Below the pieces are notes generated by a model. The model worked only from the letters and a program-made list of their open reading frames with translations. It was not told the origin of the DNA and searched no databases. Shown here piece by piece: positions 9,523-15,778 of a stretch of DNA of 64,000 nt. The DNA is from Methylibium sp. Root1272 (GTDB taxonomy: Bacteria; Pseudomonadota; Gammaproteobacteria; Burkholderiales; Burkholderiaceae_C): assembly GCF_001425905.1 (NCBI RefSeq), contig NZ_LMDY01000001.1, positions 564,890-628,889 on the forward strand, written 5' to 3'. How positions within the stretch are numbered: position 1 is the stretch's first letter; each line of letters starts with the position of its first letter. The position numbers were made by a program, and so were the translations under genes.

Positions 9523-9550
9523 AACCGCGCCAATGTATATTATGTCAACT
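9523..9550 (+). other. dif-like site 2, intact
   Basis: XerC arm AACCGCGCCAA (9523-9533), centre TGTATA (9534-9539), XerD arm TTATGTCAACT (9540-9550). Both arms are close to proteobacterial dif; the XerD arm differs from E. coli TTATGTTAAAT at two positions. This is the only one of the three sites with two good arms, so it may now serve as the working dimer-resolution site as well as the junction between elements A and B. Confidence 0.8.
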
Positions 9551-9667
9551 CTTGGGCTTGCCCTGAGTGTGTGGCAGTGGCTCACCGGCCGTGCGAAACC
9601 GCACCGCTTTGGCGTCCCGAACGCGACATGCGTTACAGAACTGTCCCCGGCCTGACGATGCTGCGCC

Positions 9668-10168
9668 ATGCTGACACGGCTGCCTCGGCAGCTCCCCGCG
9701 TTCCCTGACTTGCTGGCCGACCTGGGCAACCCAGGCGCGGCCTTGCTCGCCCGCGCCCTGGGCGTGACCGACCGCACGGTGCGGCGCTGGCTGGTGGACG
9801 GCAACGCGCCGCGGCCGGTGCTGCTGGCGCTGTTCTGGATGACCCGCTGGGGTCAATCGGAGGTGGCGTGCGAGGCGCACAACAGCGCCGTCATGCACGC
9901 CGGCATGGTGGGCTGCCTGCAGCGCGAGATCGCGGCGCTACGCCGCGAGCTGGGCCGCGTGCTGGCCCTGGGCGAGTTCGGGGCCGCCAACAGCCCGAGC
10001 GCTGTCCACGTCGAGCACCAGCCCGACGACGAACCACAGCACGACGGCCGGCGCGACGGTGGCCGCGAGATCGGCCCAGCTCGGGGTGTGCCGGTCTCGG
10101 TGGGCAAGGTCGTACAGCTCTTTCCCCGCCCCCACCGCCACGACGACGCCGAACGCGGCCGGGCCTGA
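9668..10168 (+). CDS. Helix-turn-helix phage-type regulator (element B)
   Basis: A 166-residue protein with a helix-turn-helix at about residues 25-48 (ALLARALGVTDRTVRRWLVDG), paralogous to the element A gene at 7578. Both share PR.VLLAL.W..RWGQS, ACEAHN.AVM.AGMV and CLQ.E. It is the first rightward gene after dif-like site 2. The last 75 residues (from about 9938) are low-complexity and lie antisense to a membrane-protein gene on the other strand, so the tail may be shaped by that overlap. Likely a control protein for lysogeny or for the leftward operon whose 3' end it meets. Confidence 0.7.
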   Translation: MLTRLPRQLPAFPDLLADLGNPGAALLARALGVTDRTVRRWLVDGNAPRPVLLALFWMTRWGQSEVACEAHNSAVMHAGMVGCLQREIAALRRELGRVLALGEFGAANSPSAVHVEHQPDDEPQHDGRRDGGREIGPARGVPVSVGKVVQLFPRPHRHDDAERGRA

Positions 10169-10243
10169 GTCGAGCAGCACCCAGGCGATCAGGAACACGA
10201 GCGCGCCCGCTATGGCGTGCAGTACCTTGTCGCGGCCGATCAC
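9938..10243 (-). CDS. Small polytopic membrane protein, YfiM/DUF2279-like
   Basis: A 101-residue protein with a DKVLHAIAGALVF helix, a GAGKELYD segment, then WADLAATVAPAVVLWFVVG. The pattern DK..H..AG with G..KE..D and S/W.DL.AT resembles YfiM-type (DUF2279) membrane proteins found in several phages. The GTG start at 10243 overlaps the stop of the 51-residue gene (GTGA), so it is the last coupled gene of the leftward operon. Its 3' 231 bp are antisense to the rightward regulator. Position after holin-type genes suggests a lysis or envelope role. Confidence 0.65.
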   Translation of the reverse strand: MIGRDKVLHAIAGALVFLIAWVLLDSGPAAFGVVVAVGAGKELYDLAHRDRHTPSWADLAATVAPAVVLWFVVGLVLDVDSARAVGGPELAQGQHAAQLAA

Positions 10244-10395
10244 AGGCGCACCCCGCGGAGCTGGCCGGTGCTGTCCACGTACTGCCACGGGCCGATCTCG
10301 ACGGGCTTCGCCTGGCGCTCGACGCGCCGCAGGATCAGCGCTGCGATGACCGCGACCGCGACGCCGATCGCGATCGACTTCGCGGTGCCGTTCAC
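10240..10395 (-). CDS. 51-aa single-helix membrane peptide
   Basis: Starts at GTG 10395 overlapping the stop of the 19-residue gene, and its own stop overlaps the next GTG start, giving two GTGA couplings in a row. The product has one hydrophobic helix (about residues 7-22, SIAIGVAVAVIAALIL), then an RRVERQAKP basic stretch and a short soluble tail. Typical of the small virion or lysis membrane proteins of PM2-type viruses. Function unknown. Confidence 0.6.
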   Translation of the reverse strand: MNGTAKSIAIGVAVAVIAALILRRVERQAKPVEIGPWQYVDSTGQLRGVRL

Positions 10396-10451
10396 TTCTT
10401 GCGCCGGCGGAATTGGCCGTTCTTCTTGCGCGGGGGCAGTCGCTTCGCCAT
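10392..10451 (-). CDS. 19-aa highly basic peptide
   Basis: The product MAKRLPPRKKNGQFRRRKK has 10 Lys/Arg in 19 residues. A ribosome site (AACGGAGAA on the coding strand, 10456-10464) precedes the ATG, and the stop overlaps the GTG of the next gene. Such small, very basic peptides recur in phage genomes and could bind DNA or virion components. It is supported only by its tight coupling and codon pattern, not by homology. Confidence 0.5.
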   Translation of the reverse strand: MAKRLPPRKKNGQFRRRKK

Positions 10452-10470
10452 GGTGGTTCTCCGTTGAAGG

Positions 10471-10629
10471 TCAGGATTCCAGCGGGGCATGCCCGCTGCG
10501 TTGAATGGCCCACTCCAGCCGCGCAAGGCGCAGCTCTAGGCGGACCATGTAGCGGCCCAGGCCGACCATGGCCGGCAACACGAGCACGTTGATGGCGCTG
10601 AGCGCGAGATTCAGGTGAGCGGTGTCCAT
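10471..10629 (-). CDS. 52-aa membrane peptide after holin
   Basis: One hydrophobic helix (about residues 8-26, LALSAINVLVLPAMVGLG) followed by an amphipathic basic helix (MVRLELRLARLEWAIQR). The start ATG overlaps the holin stop (TGATG). Layout and position suit a lysis accessory protein (for example an anti-holin or pinholin), but this is inference. Confidence 0.6.
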   Translation of the reverse strand: MDTAHLNLALSAINVLVLPAMVGLGRYMVRLELRLARLEWAIQRSGHAPLES

Positions 10630-11054
10630 CAGGCTTTCCCGTTGCGCCGATCGACGGTGCGCAGCGTGCCCAGGCCCAGCAGTCCGCCCAGCAGCACCAG
10701 CAACGTTTCCACGTCGAGCGCTGGTATCGGTGGCAGCACCTTCCCGGTCAGCACCGTGACGACCCACGGCAGCAGCGGCGCGGCGATGAACTGCACGCCC
10801 AGGCCGCTGACGCAGACCCAGCCGGCGGCCGGCCGCCAGCCGCCCTTGAAGATGCCGGGCGATGCCGCTTCGGTGTTGTTCACGCCGATCTGCGCGAGCG
10901 CCAGCGCCTGGGCCGCGCGTTGATCGAACGTGCCTTCGGACTGCGCCTTCAGCAGCTCGACCTCCGCCTGGGCGCGCTGCACAGGATCTGGAAAAACGCG
11001 GTCGAGCACGGAGCGCACCGCGTCGCCAAGGAAGCCGATGGCAAGCGGGCTCAT
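10629..11054 (-). CDS. 3TM-type phage holin
   Basis: A 141-residue protein that matches the 3TM holin family (Holin_3TM, first named from gene transfer agents). An N-terminal amphipathic part includes VLDRVFPDPVQRAQAEVELLKAQ. Hydrophobic helices follow at about residues 75-100 (GWVCVSGLGVQFIAAPLLPWVVTVL, given here with its flanks) and 115-130. Holins make lesions in the inner membrane so that muralytic enzymes or virions can escape. It overlaps the upstream gene by 4 bp and sits next to the muramidase gene in the lysis block. Confidence 0.75.
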   Translation of the reverse strand: MSPLAIGFLGDAVRSVLDRVFPDPVQRAQAEVELLKAQSEGTFDQRAAQALALAQIGVNNTEAASPGIFKGGWRPAAGWVCVSGLGVQFIAAPLLPWVVTVLTGKVLPPIPALDVETLLVLLGGLLGLGTLRTVDRRNGKA

Positions 11055-11566
11055 GGCATGCCGGTCCAGTTGCCGAGCGCGTCATAGCCGCCGCTCAAGT
11101 CGGGCTGGCCGTTGCTGCCATTGCGCCCCGACGTTTCGTAGTAGTCCGCGCGGTCGATGCGCGCGAAATCGCCCGTGGTGGCCTGCGGCTGGAGCTGCAG
11201 CAGCGCCGCATGCGCTGGCGAGCCGACCGGGGGCGGCGTGCCGCTCCACGCGGTCATCAGCGCGCCTTGAGCGAGCGCGCCGGCACTGGCCCAGCGGGAG
11301 GCGAAGAAGAAGCCTCCCACGTCGATCAGGTAGCGCGCCTGGGCCGGGCTGGTGACGGCCTGCGAAGGGGTCGGCAGGCCGACCACGGCACCGACGCCAC
11401 CGACCACACCGGCCGCAGCGCCATCGGCGGCCCGAATTGCGCCCGTGGTGAGCACTTCGGCCGCGTTCTGGATGCCACCCCGCTTTAGCACCCACATGGC
11501 GATCAGCAGGCCCGCGCCGAGCACGCCGCCGATCACGACGGTTTCGACCTTCGGGAAGCCGCTCAT
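11051..11566 (-). CDS. Phage membrane protein, 171 aa
   Basis: An N-terminal membrane helix (VVIGGVLGAGLLIAMWVLKRG, about residues 10-30) is followed by an Ala/Gly-rich soluble part with a second weak hydrophobic stretch (GAAAGVVGGVGAVVGLPTP). The polar C-terminus has DYYETSGRNGSN. No family recognised. It overlaps both neighbours by 4 bp between the muramidase and the holin, so it may be a virion membrane protein or a lysis partner. Confidence 0.6.
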   Translation of the reverse strand: MSGFPKVETVVIGGVLGAGLLIAMWVLKRGGIQNAAEVLTTGAIRAADGAAAGVVGGVGAVVGLPTPSQAVTSPAQARYLIDVGGFFFASRWASAGALAQGALMTAWSGTPPPVGSPAHAALLQLQPQATTGDFARIDRADYYETSGRNGSNGQPDLSGGYDALGNWTGMP

Positions 11567-12246
11567 GCGAGCACCCCGCCGGCCCGCTCGTAGGCATCGA
11601 CAAGGGCCGTCAGCCGGCGCTCGGGCTGGCCGTAGCCGGCGCCGGGCAGGCTGGCCCATTCGAGCCGGCACTTCGCGACGGCATCGGCCACGCGGCCCGC
11701 TTGCACATCGTCGAGCGCGCCGCGCTTGCGGATCAGGTAGACCGCGGCCGCGTCCTGGCTCGCCGGGCCGAAGTCGGTCAGGCCGAGCTGCCGCTTGCAC
11801 AGGAGCCACGTGGACTTGATGAGCTGGTAGCGTCCTGCCGCGCTGCTCACGCAGCCGGGCCCGAAGCCCGCGCCCGCGCACATCGCATCGGGCAGGCGCT
11901 CGCCCTTCCACTCGCCGGTCACGGCCGGGTGGTCCGACAGGTCGGCGATGGTGTGCGCGTAGGCGTAGCAGACGCGGTAGGGGTCTGGACGTCGATCGGT
12001 GCCTTCGGCGCTCGCGATCATCGCGAGGAATGCGGCGGTGTTCGTGTCTTGCATGGCTGCCTCGGTTTGGAACTGCTCCACCTGGCGCTCCAGCGCGCCC
12101 AGCGGGTTGAAGTAGTCGAGCGCGGTCGCGCCGTCGCCCTCGCCCATCGCTTCGGCCTGGGCCGCGCCGTCGGCCGCGCGGCGCGCGAGCACCGCGCCGC
12201 CGACGAGCGCCACGGCAGCGACAGCAGCGACGGCAACGCGGCTCAT
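11563..12246 (-). CDS. Membrane-anchored GH104-type muramidase
   Basis: A 227-residue protein with an N-terminal hydrophobic anchor (residues 3-20) and a C-terminal lysozyme-like domain of the GH104 (lambda endolysin-like) family. The catalytic Glu lies in MIASAEGTD (about residue 81), and the SAAGRYQLIKSTW segment (about residues 136-148) is the family's second signature. The anchor suggests a virion-associated transglycosylase that opens the wall during entry, comparable to PM2 P7 or PRD1 P7, or a signal-arrest endolysin used for exit. Confidence 0.8.
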   Translation of the reverse strand: MSRVAVAAVAAVALVGGAVLARRAADGAAQAEAMGEGDGATALDYFNPLGALERQVEQFQTEAAMQDTNTAAFLAMIASAEGTDRRPDPYRVCYAYAHTIADLSDHPAVTGEWKGERLPDAMCAGAGFGPGCVSSAAGRYQLIKSTWLLCKRQLGLTDFGPASQDAAAVYLIRKRGALDDVQAGRVADAVAKCRLEWASLPGAGYGQPERRLTALVDAYERAGGVLA

Positions 12247-12248
12247 GG

Positions 12249-12995
12249 CTACAGCTCTTCCACGTCGAAACCGAAGCCCGCTTCGGTGTTGATCGCCGGG
12301 CCAGAGATCCCGAAGCAGTACCCAGCAGGCACGACCAGCGGCGTCGTCAAAGGGAACTCGGTCAGCACGTTGGCAGCGGCGTATATCGTCATCAGCAGCA
12401 CCACGCCCGGGACTTCGACGCCGGTCGGGTTGATGGTGGCCGCGAGGGCACTGAATCGCAGCGCCTGAGCGTCGGCCGCGCCGATCTTCTTGTTTCGGAC
12501 GCCGAGCGTCAGGTAGCTATCGGTCGGCGCTCCCGTGCCGCTGAACAGCGTGCATATGCCCGCCGCCGCAGCGGTGTAAGAGAAGCGCTTTATGACGATC
12601 GACTTCGAGCCGGCGATCACACCAACGAGCCCAACCTTCGTCGCGCTCCCGACCCGCCGACTCAGGCCGAAATACTGGGTCTCCCGGTTCGTTTTTTCGA
12701 CGTTCTCGTCAACGACGCGCACCACGCCCGGCTGTCGGCGCGAACCGCCCCTCCCTTCGTGAATCATCAGCGTGACGGTCTGCGCCGCCGCGCCGTTGCT
12801 CACCGTGAACTCGGTGAAGGGGCCCGAGACGAACAGGCCCGACAGCGCGCCCAGCATGCCGTCGGACTTGCCGCCGTTCTCGTCATAGAAATCGACGGTG
12901 AGCGCATAGGCCGAGTCGATGATCTCGAAGTAACGGCCGGCGCGCTTGAACACCTTGATTTCGTTGGCCGCGATCGCGAACGTCAACAACTCCAT
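12249..12995 (-). CDS. Candidate vertex/spike structural protein
   Basis: A 248-residue protein without membrane helices, Cys-poor, and rich in Val, Thr, Gly and Ala in alternating beta-type patterns (for example FTEFTVSNGAAAQTVTLMI, SKSIVIKRFSYTA). No homology recognised. It is the only larger soluble protein in the structural block besides the capsid protein. A beta-rich fold in this position fits a penton or spike (PM2 P1 equivalent) or receptor-binding protein. This is inferred from position and composition. Confidence 0.5.
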   Translation of the reverse strand: MELLTFAIAANEIKVFKRAGRYFEIIDSAYALTVDFYDENGGKSDGMLGALSGLFVSGPFTEFTVSNGAAAQTVTLMIHEGRGGSRRQPGVVRVVDENVEKTNRETQYFGLSRRVGSATKVGLVGVIAGSKSIVIKRFSYTAAAAGICTLFSGTGAPTDSYLTLGVRNKKIGAADAQALRFSALAATINPTGVEVPGVVLLMTIYAAANVLTEFPLTTPLVVPAGYCFGISGPAINTEAGFGFDVEEL

Positions 12996-12996
12996 G

Positions 12997-13485
12997 TCAC
13001 TTTCCCTTCGAGAGGATGAACAGCGCCGCGACGGCAGCCGCCGCGATCGCCGAATACTTGAAGCCGTCGGCCAGCTTTCCGTCGCTGGGCGCGCTTGCCG
13101 CGATGGCGCCGCTGTAGGCGTTGGTCGTGTTGCTGCCGGCCTGGGCGTACAGGCTGGTGACGGACTCGCCCAGGCTCTTGATCGTGTCGCTGCCGAGCTG
13201 CGCGATGAACTTCACCGCGTCCGACTGCGACTCGGCCATGGCGCCCTGCAGTTGCGCGTTCAGCTCGACGATTCGGGCCGCGTCGGCGTTGTTGACCGTC
13301 GTGCTGGTGCTGGTGCTGGTGGTGGTGTTGCGCGTCGAGCTGTCGCGCACGTTCAGGTTCGTCGAGCTGTTCGACGACAGCGAGCCGCCGGCACCGATGA
13401 CGGTCGAGCCCTCGGCCGCAACGCGGTTGTCCTGCTGCGTGCTGGTGCTGCTGCTGGCGCTGCTGCTCTTCTGTTTACTGCCCAT
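12997..13485 (-). CDS. Ser/Thr-rich virion membrane protein candidate
   Basis: A 162-residue protein whose first 65 residues are extremely rich in Ser, Thr and Asn (SKQKSSSASSSTSTQQ and TRNTTTSTSTSTTVNN). A coiled-coil-like middle follows (ARIVELNAQLQGAMAESQSD), then a single C-terminal helix (YSAIAAAAVAALFIL) ending SKGK. A tail-anchored topology with a flexible repeat-like head fits a PM2-type membrane protein that contacts the capsid or vertex. One base separates it from the next gene. Confidence 0.6.
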   Translation of the reverse strand: MGSKQKSSSASSSTSTQQDNRVAAEGSTVIGAGGSLSSNSSTNLNVRDSSTRNTTTSTSTSTTVNNADAARIVELNAQLQGAMAESQSDAVKFIAQLGSDTIKSLGESVTSLYAQAGSNTTNAYSGAIAASAPSDGKLADGFKYSAIAAAAVAALFILSKGK

Positions 13486-13488
13486 GGC

Positions 13489-13875
13489 TCACAAGTCCTT
13501 TTCCAGCTCGATCGAGCGGATGCGATAGCCGCGCTCCACGAGCAGCGGCACCAGCGCGCCGCGCCGCGTGAACATGCCCAGCAGCACCGCGCCGGCATCC
13601 TTGGCCGCAGCCTCCAGCGCGCCGAGCGCTTCGTAGGTTTCGGTGCCGGTGGTGGCCGCGGCCTTCAGCGTCGCCACGTTGCCGTCGATCGACACCGCGA
13701 CGGCGCCGACGACGCGGCCCGCCTCGATCACGTCGAGCAGCTCGCAGCCCTCGGCGATCTCCGCCGCGGTCGAGCCATCCACCGAACGACGATCGACGGC
13801 CGCAAGCCGCGCCAACGATGCAGCGCCGTCGATCGTTCGCACAACCGTCGCGCTGCTCTTGTCCGTGGAAGCCAT
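13489..13875 (-). CDS. Hypothetical phage protein, 128 aa
   Basis: A soluble alpha/beta protein. The run GRVVGAVAVSIDGN, LGALEAAAKDAGAVLLG, LVPLLVERGYRIRSIELEKDL is reminiscent of a reduced GNAT fold, where a central strand is followed by an amphipathic helix and a final RGY..RS..L strand. No acetyl-CoA loop is convincing. It lies inside the structural block, 1-3 bp from both neighbours. Function unknown. Confidence 0.55.
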   Translation of the reverse strand: MASTDKSSATVVRTIDGAASLARLAAVDRRSVDGSTAAEIAEGCELLDVIEAGRVVGAVAVSIDGNVATLKAAATTGTETYEALGALEAAAKDAGAVLLGMFTRRGALVPLLVERGYRIRSIELEKDL

Positions 13876-13876
13876 G

Positions 13877-14236
13877 TCACCCCCGCTTGCGCTTCATCAG
13901 CACGATCAGCAGCAGCACGCCGGCCGCCGCGGCGATCAACACCGGAGAGACACCGCCAGCGGTGACGAGGCCGCCCGGGGATGGCAAGCCTTCCGAGCTG
14001 TAGTCGGTTTTCGAGGGGGTCGCAATCTGCGTCCCGCTCCCGAAGTTGACCGACCAGCCCGAGCCGTCGAGCCGGTTGCCGTGAGCTGCCGATCCGGCCT
14101 CACCGCCCAGGAAGGGGCCGCCGCCACCGCCGCCGCCGGCAAGGTCCATCGCGCCGCCGAGCACGGCGCCGGCTGCGGCGCCCCAGGGTCCGAAGGCAGC
14201 GCCGGCCGTTGCGCCGGCCTGAATGCCGCCAGCCAT
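13877..14236 (-). CDS. Gly-rich tail-anchored virion membrane protein candidate
   Basis: A 119-residue protein. The N-terminal half is Gly/Ala-rich with a glycine-zipper-like stretch (ATAGAAFGPWGAAAGAVLGGA) and a seven-glycine run near residue 36. A single C-terminal helix (SPVLIAAAAGVLLLIVLM) ends in KRKRG. Same layout as the neighbours at 12997 and 14241, suggesting a set of internal-membrane proteins of the virion. Confidence 0.6.
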   Translation of the reverse strand: MAGGIQAGATAGAAFGPWGAAAGAVLGGAMDLAGGGGGGGPFLGGEAGSAAHGNRLDGSGWSVNFGSGTQIATPSKTDYSSEGLPSPGGLVTAGGVSPVLIAAAAGVLLLIVLMKRKRG

Positions 14237-14240
14237 GGCG

Positions 14241-14597
14241 TCAGCGCTTCAGCAGCGCGAAGGCCGCGAGAGCGACGCCGCCCAGCAGCAACCACGTGCC
14301 CACGCCGCCGCCGAGCGCGCCGCTCAGCAGGGTCTGCCCGGTGGCGTTGGGGGCTTGGTAGTAGGTTTTGCCGTTCGCGCCCGCGAAGGTGCCCGGCATG
14401 CCGTTGCCCGTGATGTTCTGCGGGGCCAGCTTGTTGTCGATCGCCTTGACCAGCCCGTACTGCACCACGCCCTCCCACCAGGGGGCGCCGGTCTGCGTGG
14501 GTTGAAACGGCGCCATCTTGGCCGTGTCGCTCCAGTCGCCCGGCATGGACGACGTGTAATAGGGGTCGCCAACGGCGGCGTCGAGTGCTGCGCTCAT
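14241..14597 (-). CDS. Tail-anchored virion membrane protein candidate
   Basis: A 118-residue protein with a polar, aromatic N-terminal part (DPYYTSSMPGDW, GAPWWEGVVQYGLVKAIDNK) and one C-terminal helix (GVGTWLLLGGVALAAFALL) ending KR. It is the first gene after the capsid gene and its 3' hairpin, with a good ribosome site (AAAGGA, 14606-14611 on the complement) 8 bp before the ATG. Confidence 0.65.
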   Translation of the reverse strand: MSAALDAAVGDPYYTSSMPGDWSDTAKMAPFQPTQTGAPWWEGVVQYGLVKAIDNKLAPQNITGNGMPGTFAGANGKTYYQAPNATGQTLLSGALGGGVGTWLLLGGVALAAFALLKR

Positions 14598-14616
14598 GCT
14601 CTGTTCCTTTCAAATC

Positions 14617-14644
14617 GGGCGGCCGGTGTCAGTGCCGGCCGCCC
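14617..14644 (-). terminator. Perfect 10-bp hairpin just after capsid gene
   Basis: GGGCGGCCGG (14617-14626) pairs perfectly with CCGGCCGCCC (14635-14644) across an 8-base loop, 34 bp beyond the capsid stop. It is followed on the transcribed strand by a short AT-rich run and then the next ribosome site. A partial terminator or RNA-end stabiliser that raises capsid mRNA over downstream genes is likely. Confidence 0.5.
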
Positions 14645-14678
14645 TGCCCTCTGGCTTCGCTTCGGGGGTGGTGTGGGG

Positions 14679-15515
14679 TCAGAGCTGCGAGTTCAGCGCG
14701 TACGCTTCGGTGTAGATCGTCAGCGTGTCGGCGGCCGAAGTCGTCAGGCGGAAATCGAGGTTCTGCACCGGCACCGCCTGACCCTGGGCCACGAGGATGT
14801 TCGCGGTGTTCAGCGCGTTCGCCTGCAGGCTGTCGGGCAGGAAGTCCACGACGAAGTACCCGGCCTGCGGCACGCGGCCGAAGTCCTGGGCGCGCTGATT
14901 GGCGAACGCCACCGGCAAGTCTTCGTAGATGTCCGAACCATCGCGACGAACGCGCACGGTGGACAGGTTCGCGTGCTTGATGATCACGCGCTTGAGCTGG
15001 TAGCCGTTGGCGCCGTAGGGGATGTAAATCTGTTCCTGCGCCGCGGCGGCGATCACCTTCTGTGCGTACTGCACGCGCTGAATGATCCGGTTCGCGCTCG
15101 GCGCTTCCACGTCGGCCCAGCCCGTGATGACGGAGGCCGCCACCTGGGTGTACGCGCCGAGATCGAATTCCAGCGTGAACTGCTGGACGCCGGCCTCTTG
15201 CGTGGCCGCGATGGTGCCCAGCGTGAGGGCCGCCTCTTCGCGAGCAAGCCGCTCAGTGAAGTCGATGACGATGAAGCTGGTGGCGTCGAAATTGCCCTTG
15301 TACTTGTTCAGGCCGCTGATCATGTCGGCGGCCGTGGCCCAGCGCTGGAACTCCTTGTTGTTCAGCTTGAGCACGATGTTCGTGACCAGCGAAGTGAGGA
15401 TGTTCGTGCCGAGCTGGAGGTAAATCTTCTGGTACGTCAGGCCCAACGGCAGCGCCAGGGAGGCCCGCTGATTCGGCTGCACGTTCTGGATTTGGGGGAG
15501 GCGGATAGCGCGCAT
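14679..15515 (-). CDS. Major capsid protein, PM2 P2-like double jelly-roll
   Basis: A 278-residue protein close to PM2 P2 in length (269). The N-terminus RLPQIQNVQPNQRASLALPLG, TYQKIYLQLG, then NIVLKLNNKE and MISGLNKYKG follows the P2 N-terminal domain pattern (LP...V..G..A.L.LP.G.TY..I.L ... I.L.LNGK). A second beta-rich half (from about residue 130, VQQFTLEFDLG) ends with LDFRLTTSAADTLTIYTEAY, consistent with a second jelly roll. No membrane helix. It lies one small gene downstream of the packaging ATPase, the order expected for tailless double jelly-roll viruses. The family assignment is by sequence pattern; the fold is inferred. Confidence 0.85.
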   Translation of the reverse strand: MRAIRLPQIQNVQPNQRASLALPLGLTYQKIYLQLGTNILTSLVTNIVLKLNNKEFQRWATAADMISGLNKYKGNFDATSFIVIDFTERLAREEAALTLGTIAATQEAGVQQFTLEFDLGAYTQVAASVITGWADVEAPSANRIIQRVQYAQKVIAAAAQEQIYIPYGANGYQLKRVIIKHANLSTVRVRRDGSDIYEDLPVAFANQRAQDFGRVPQAGYFVVDFLPDSLQANALNTANILVAQGQAVPVQNLDFRLTTSAADTLTIYTEAYALNSQL

Positions 15516-15553
15516 GTCGGGTTCCTAGAGCTGCGTTGGTGAGTGCCTGTCGA

Positions 15554-15670
15554 TCAGCCGATCAGCGCCTTGTCCACGATGCTGCGGGTGGCCGAGACCT
15601 GGCGCAGCGCGTAGATGGTGGCGAGCACGATCGCGGTCGTGATGGCGGCGTTCTTCAGTTGGGCTTTCAT
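15554..15670 (-). CDS. 38-aa single-helix membrane peptide
   Basis: MKAQLKNAA, then the helix ITTAIVLATIYALRQV and a short polar end. It lies between the ATPase and capsid genes with a GGAATCGACCCC leader. PM2-type virions contain several membrane proteins of this size (for example P3 and P6). Supported by position, coding-like composition and the helix. Confidence 0.55.
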   Translation of the reverse strand: MKAQLKNAAITTAIVLATIYALRQVSATRSIVDKALIG

Positions 15671-15778
15671 GGGGTCGATTCCTGTGCAAATGGTGGGTGG
15701 AAGAGAGCCACCAGTGCACACCGCGCCGCTGTACGTTGGGGCCCCGGACGCCCGTACGTAGCCCCTACGTAGCCGCCC

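Larger units (their letters stand above)
7412..9550 (+). mobile_element. Element A: 2.1-kb dif-flanked acyltransferase cassette
   Basis: Bounded by dif-like sites 1 and 2 in direct orientation, with 2,111 bp between equivalent positions. It contains only a helix-turn-helix gene and a membrane acyltransferase, both rightward, with hairpins before and after. There is no recombinase, capsid or replication gene. The helix-turn-helix gene is paralogous to the first gene of element B. This suggests a deletion derivative or satellite of a related Xer-exploiting phage that kept a cargo gene. The boundaries are inferred from the sites. Confidence 0.7.
9260..9667. other. 408-bp intergenic junction between elements A and B
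   Basis: No convincing gene. It holds a hairpin at 9276-9299, a terminator at 9387-9408, the intact dif-like site 2 at 9523-9550, and the leader of the first element B gene. In an excised circular element B, the reading frame of the 20678 regulator would run from the att core into this leader as far as a TGA at 9652-9654. Confidence 0.6.
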
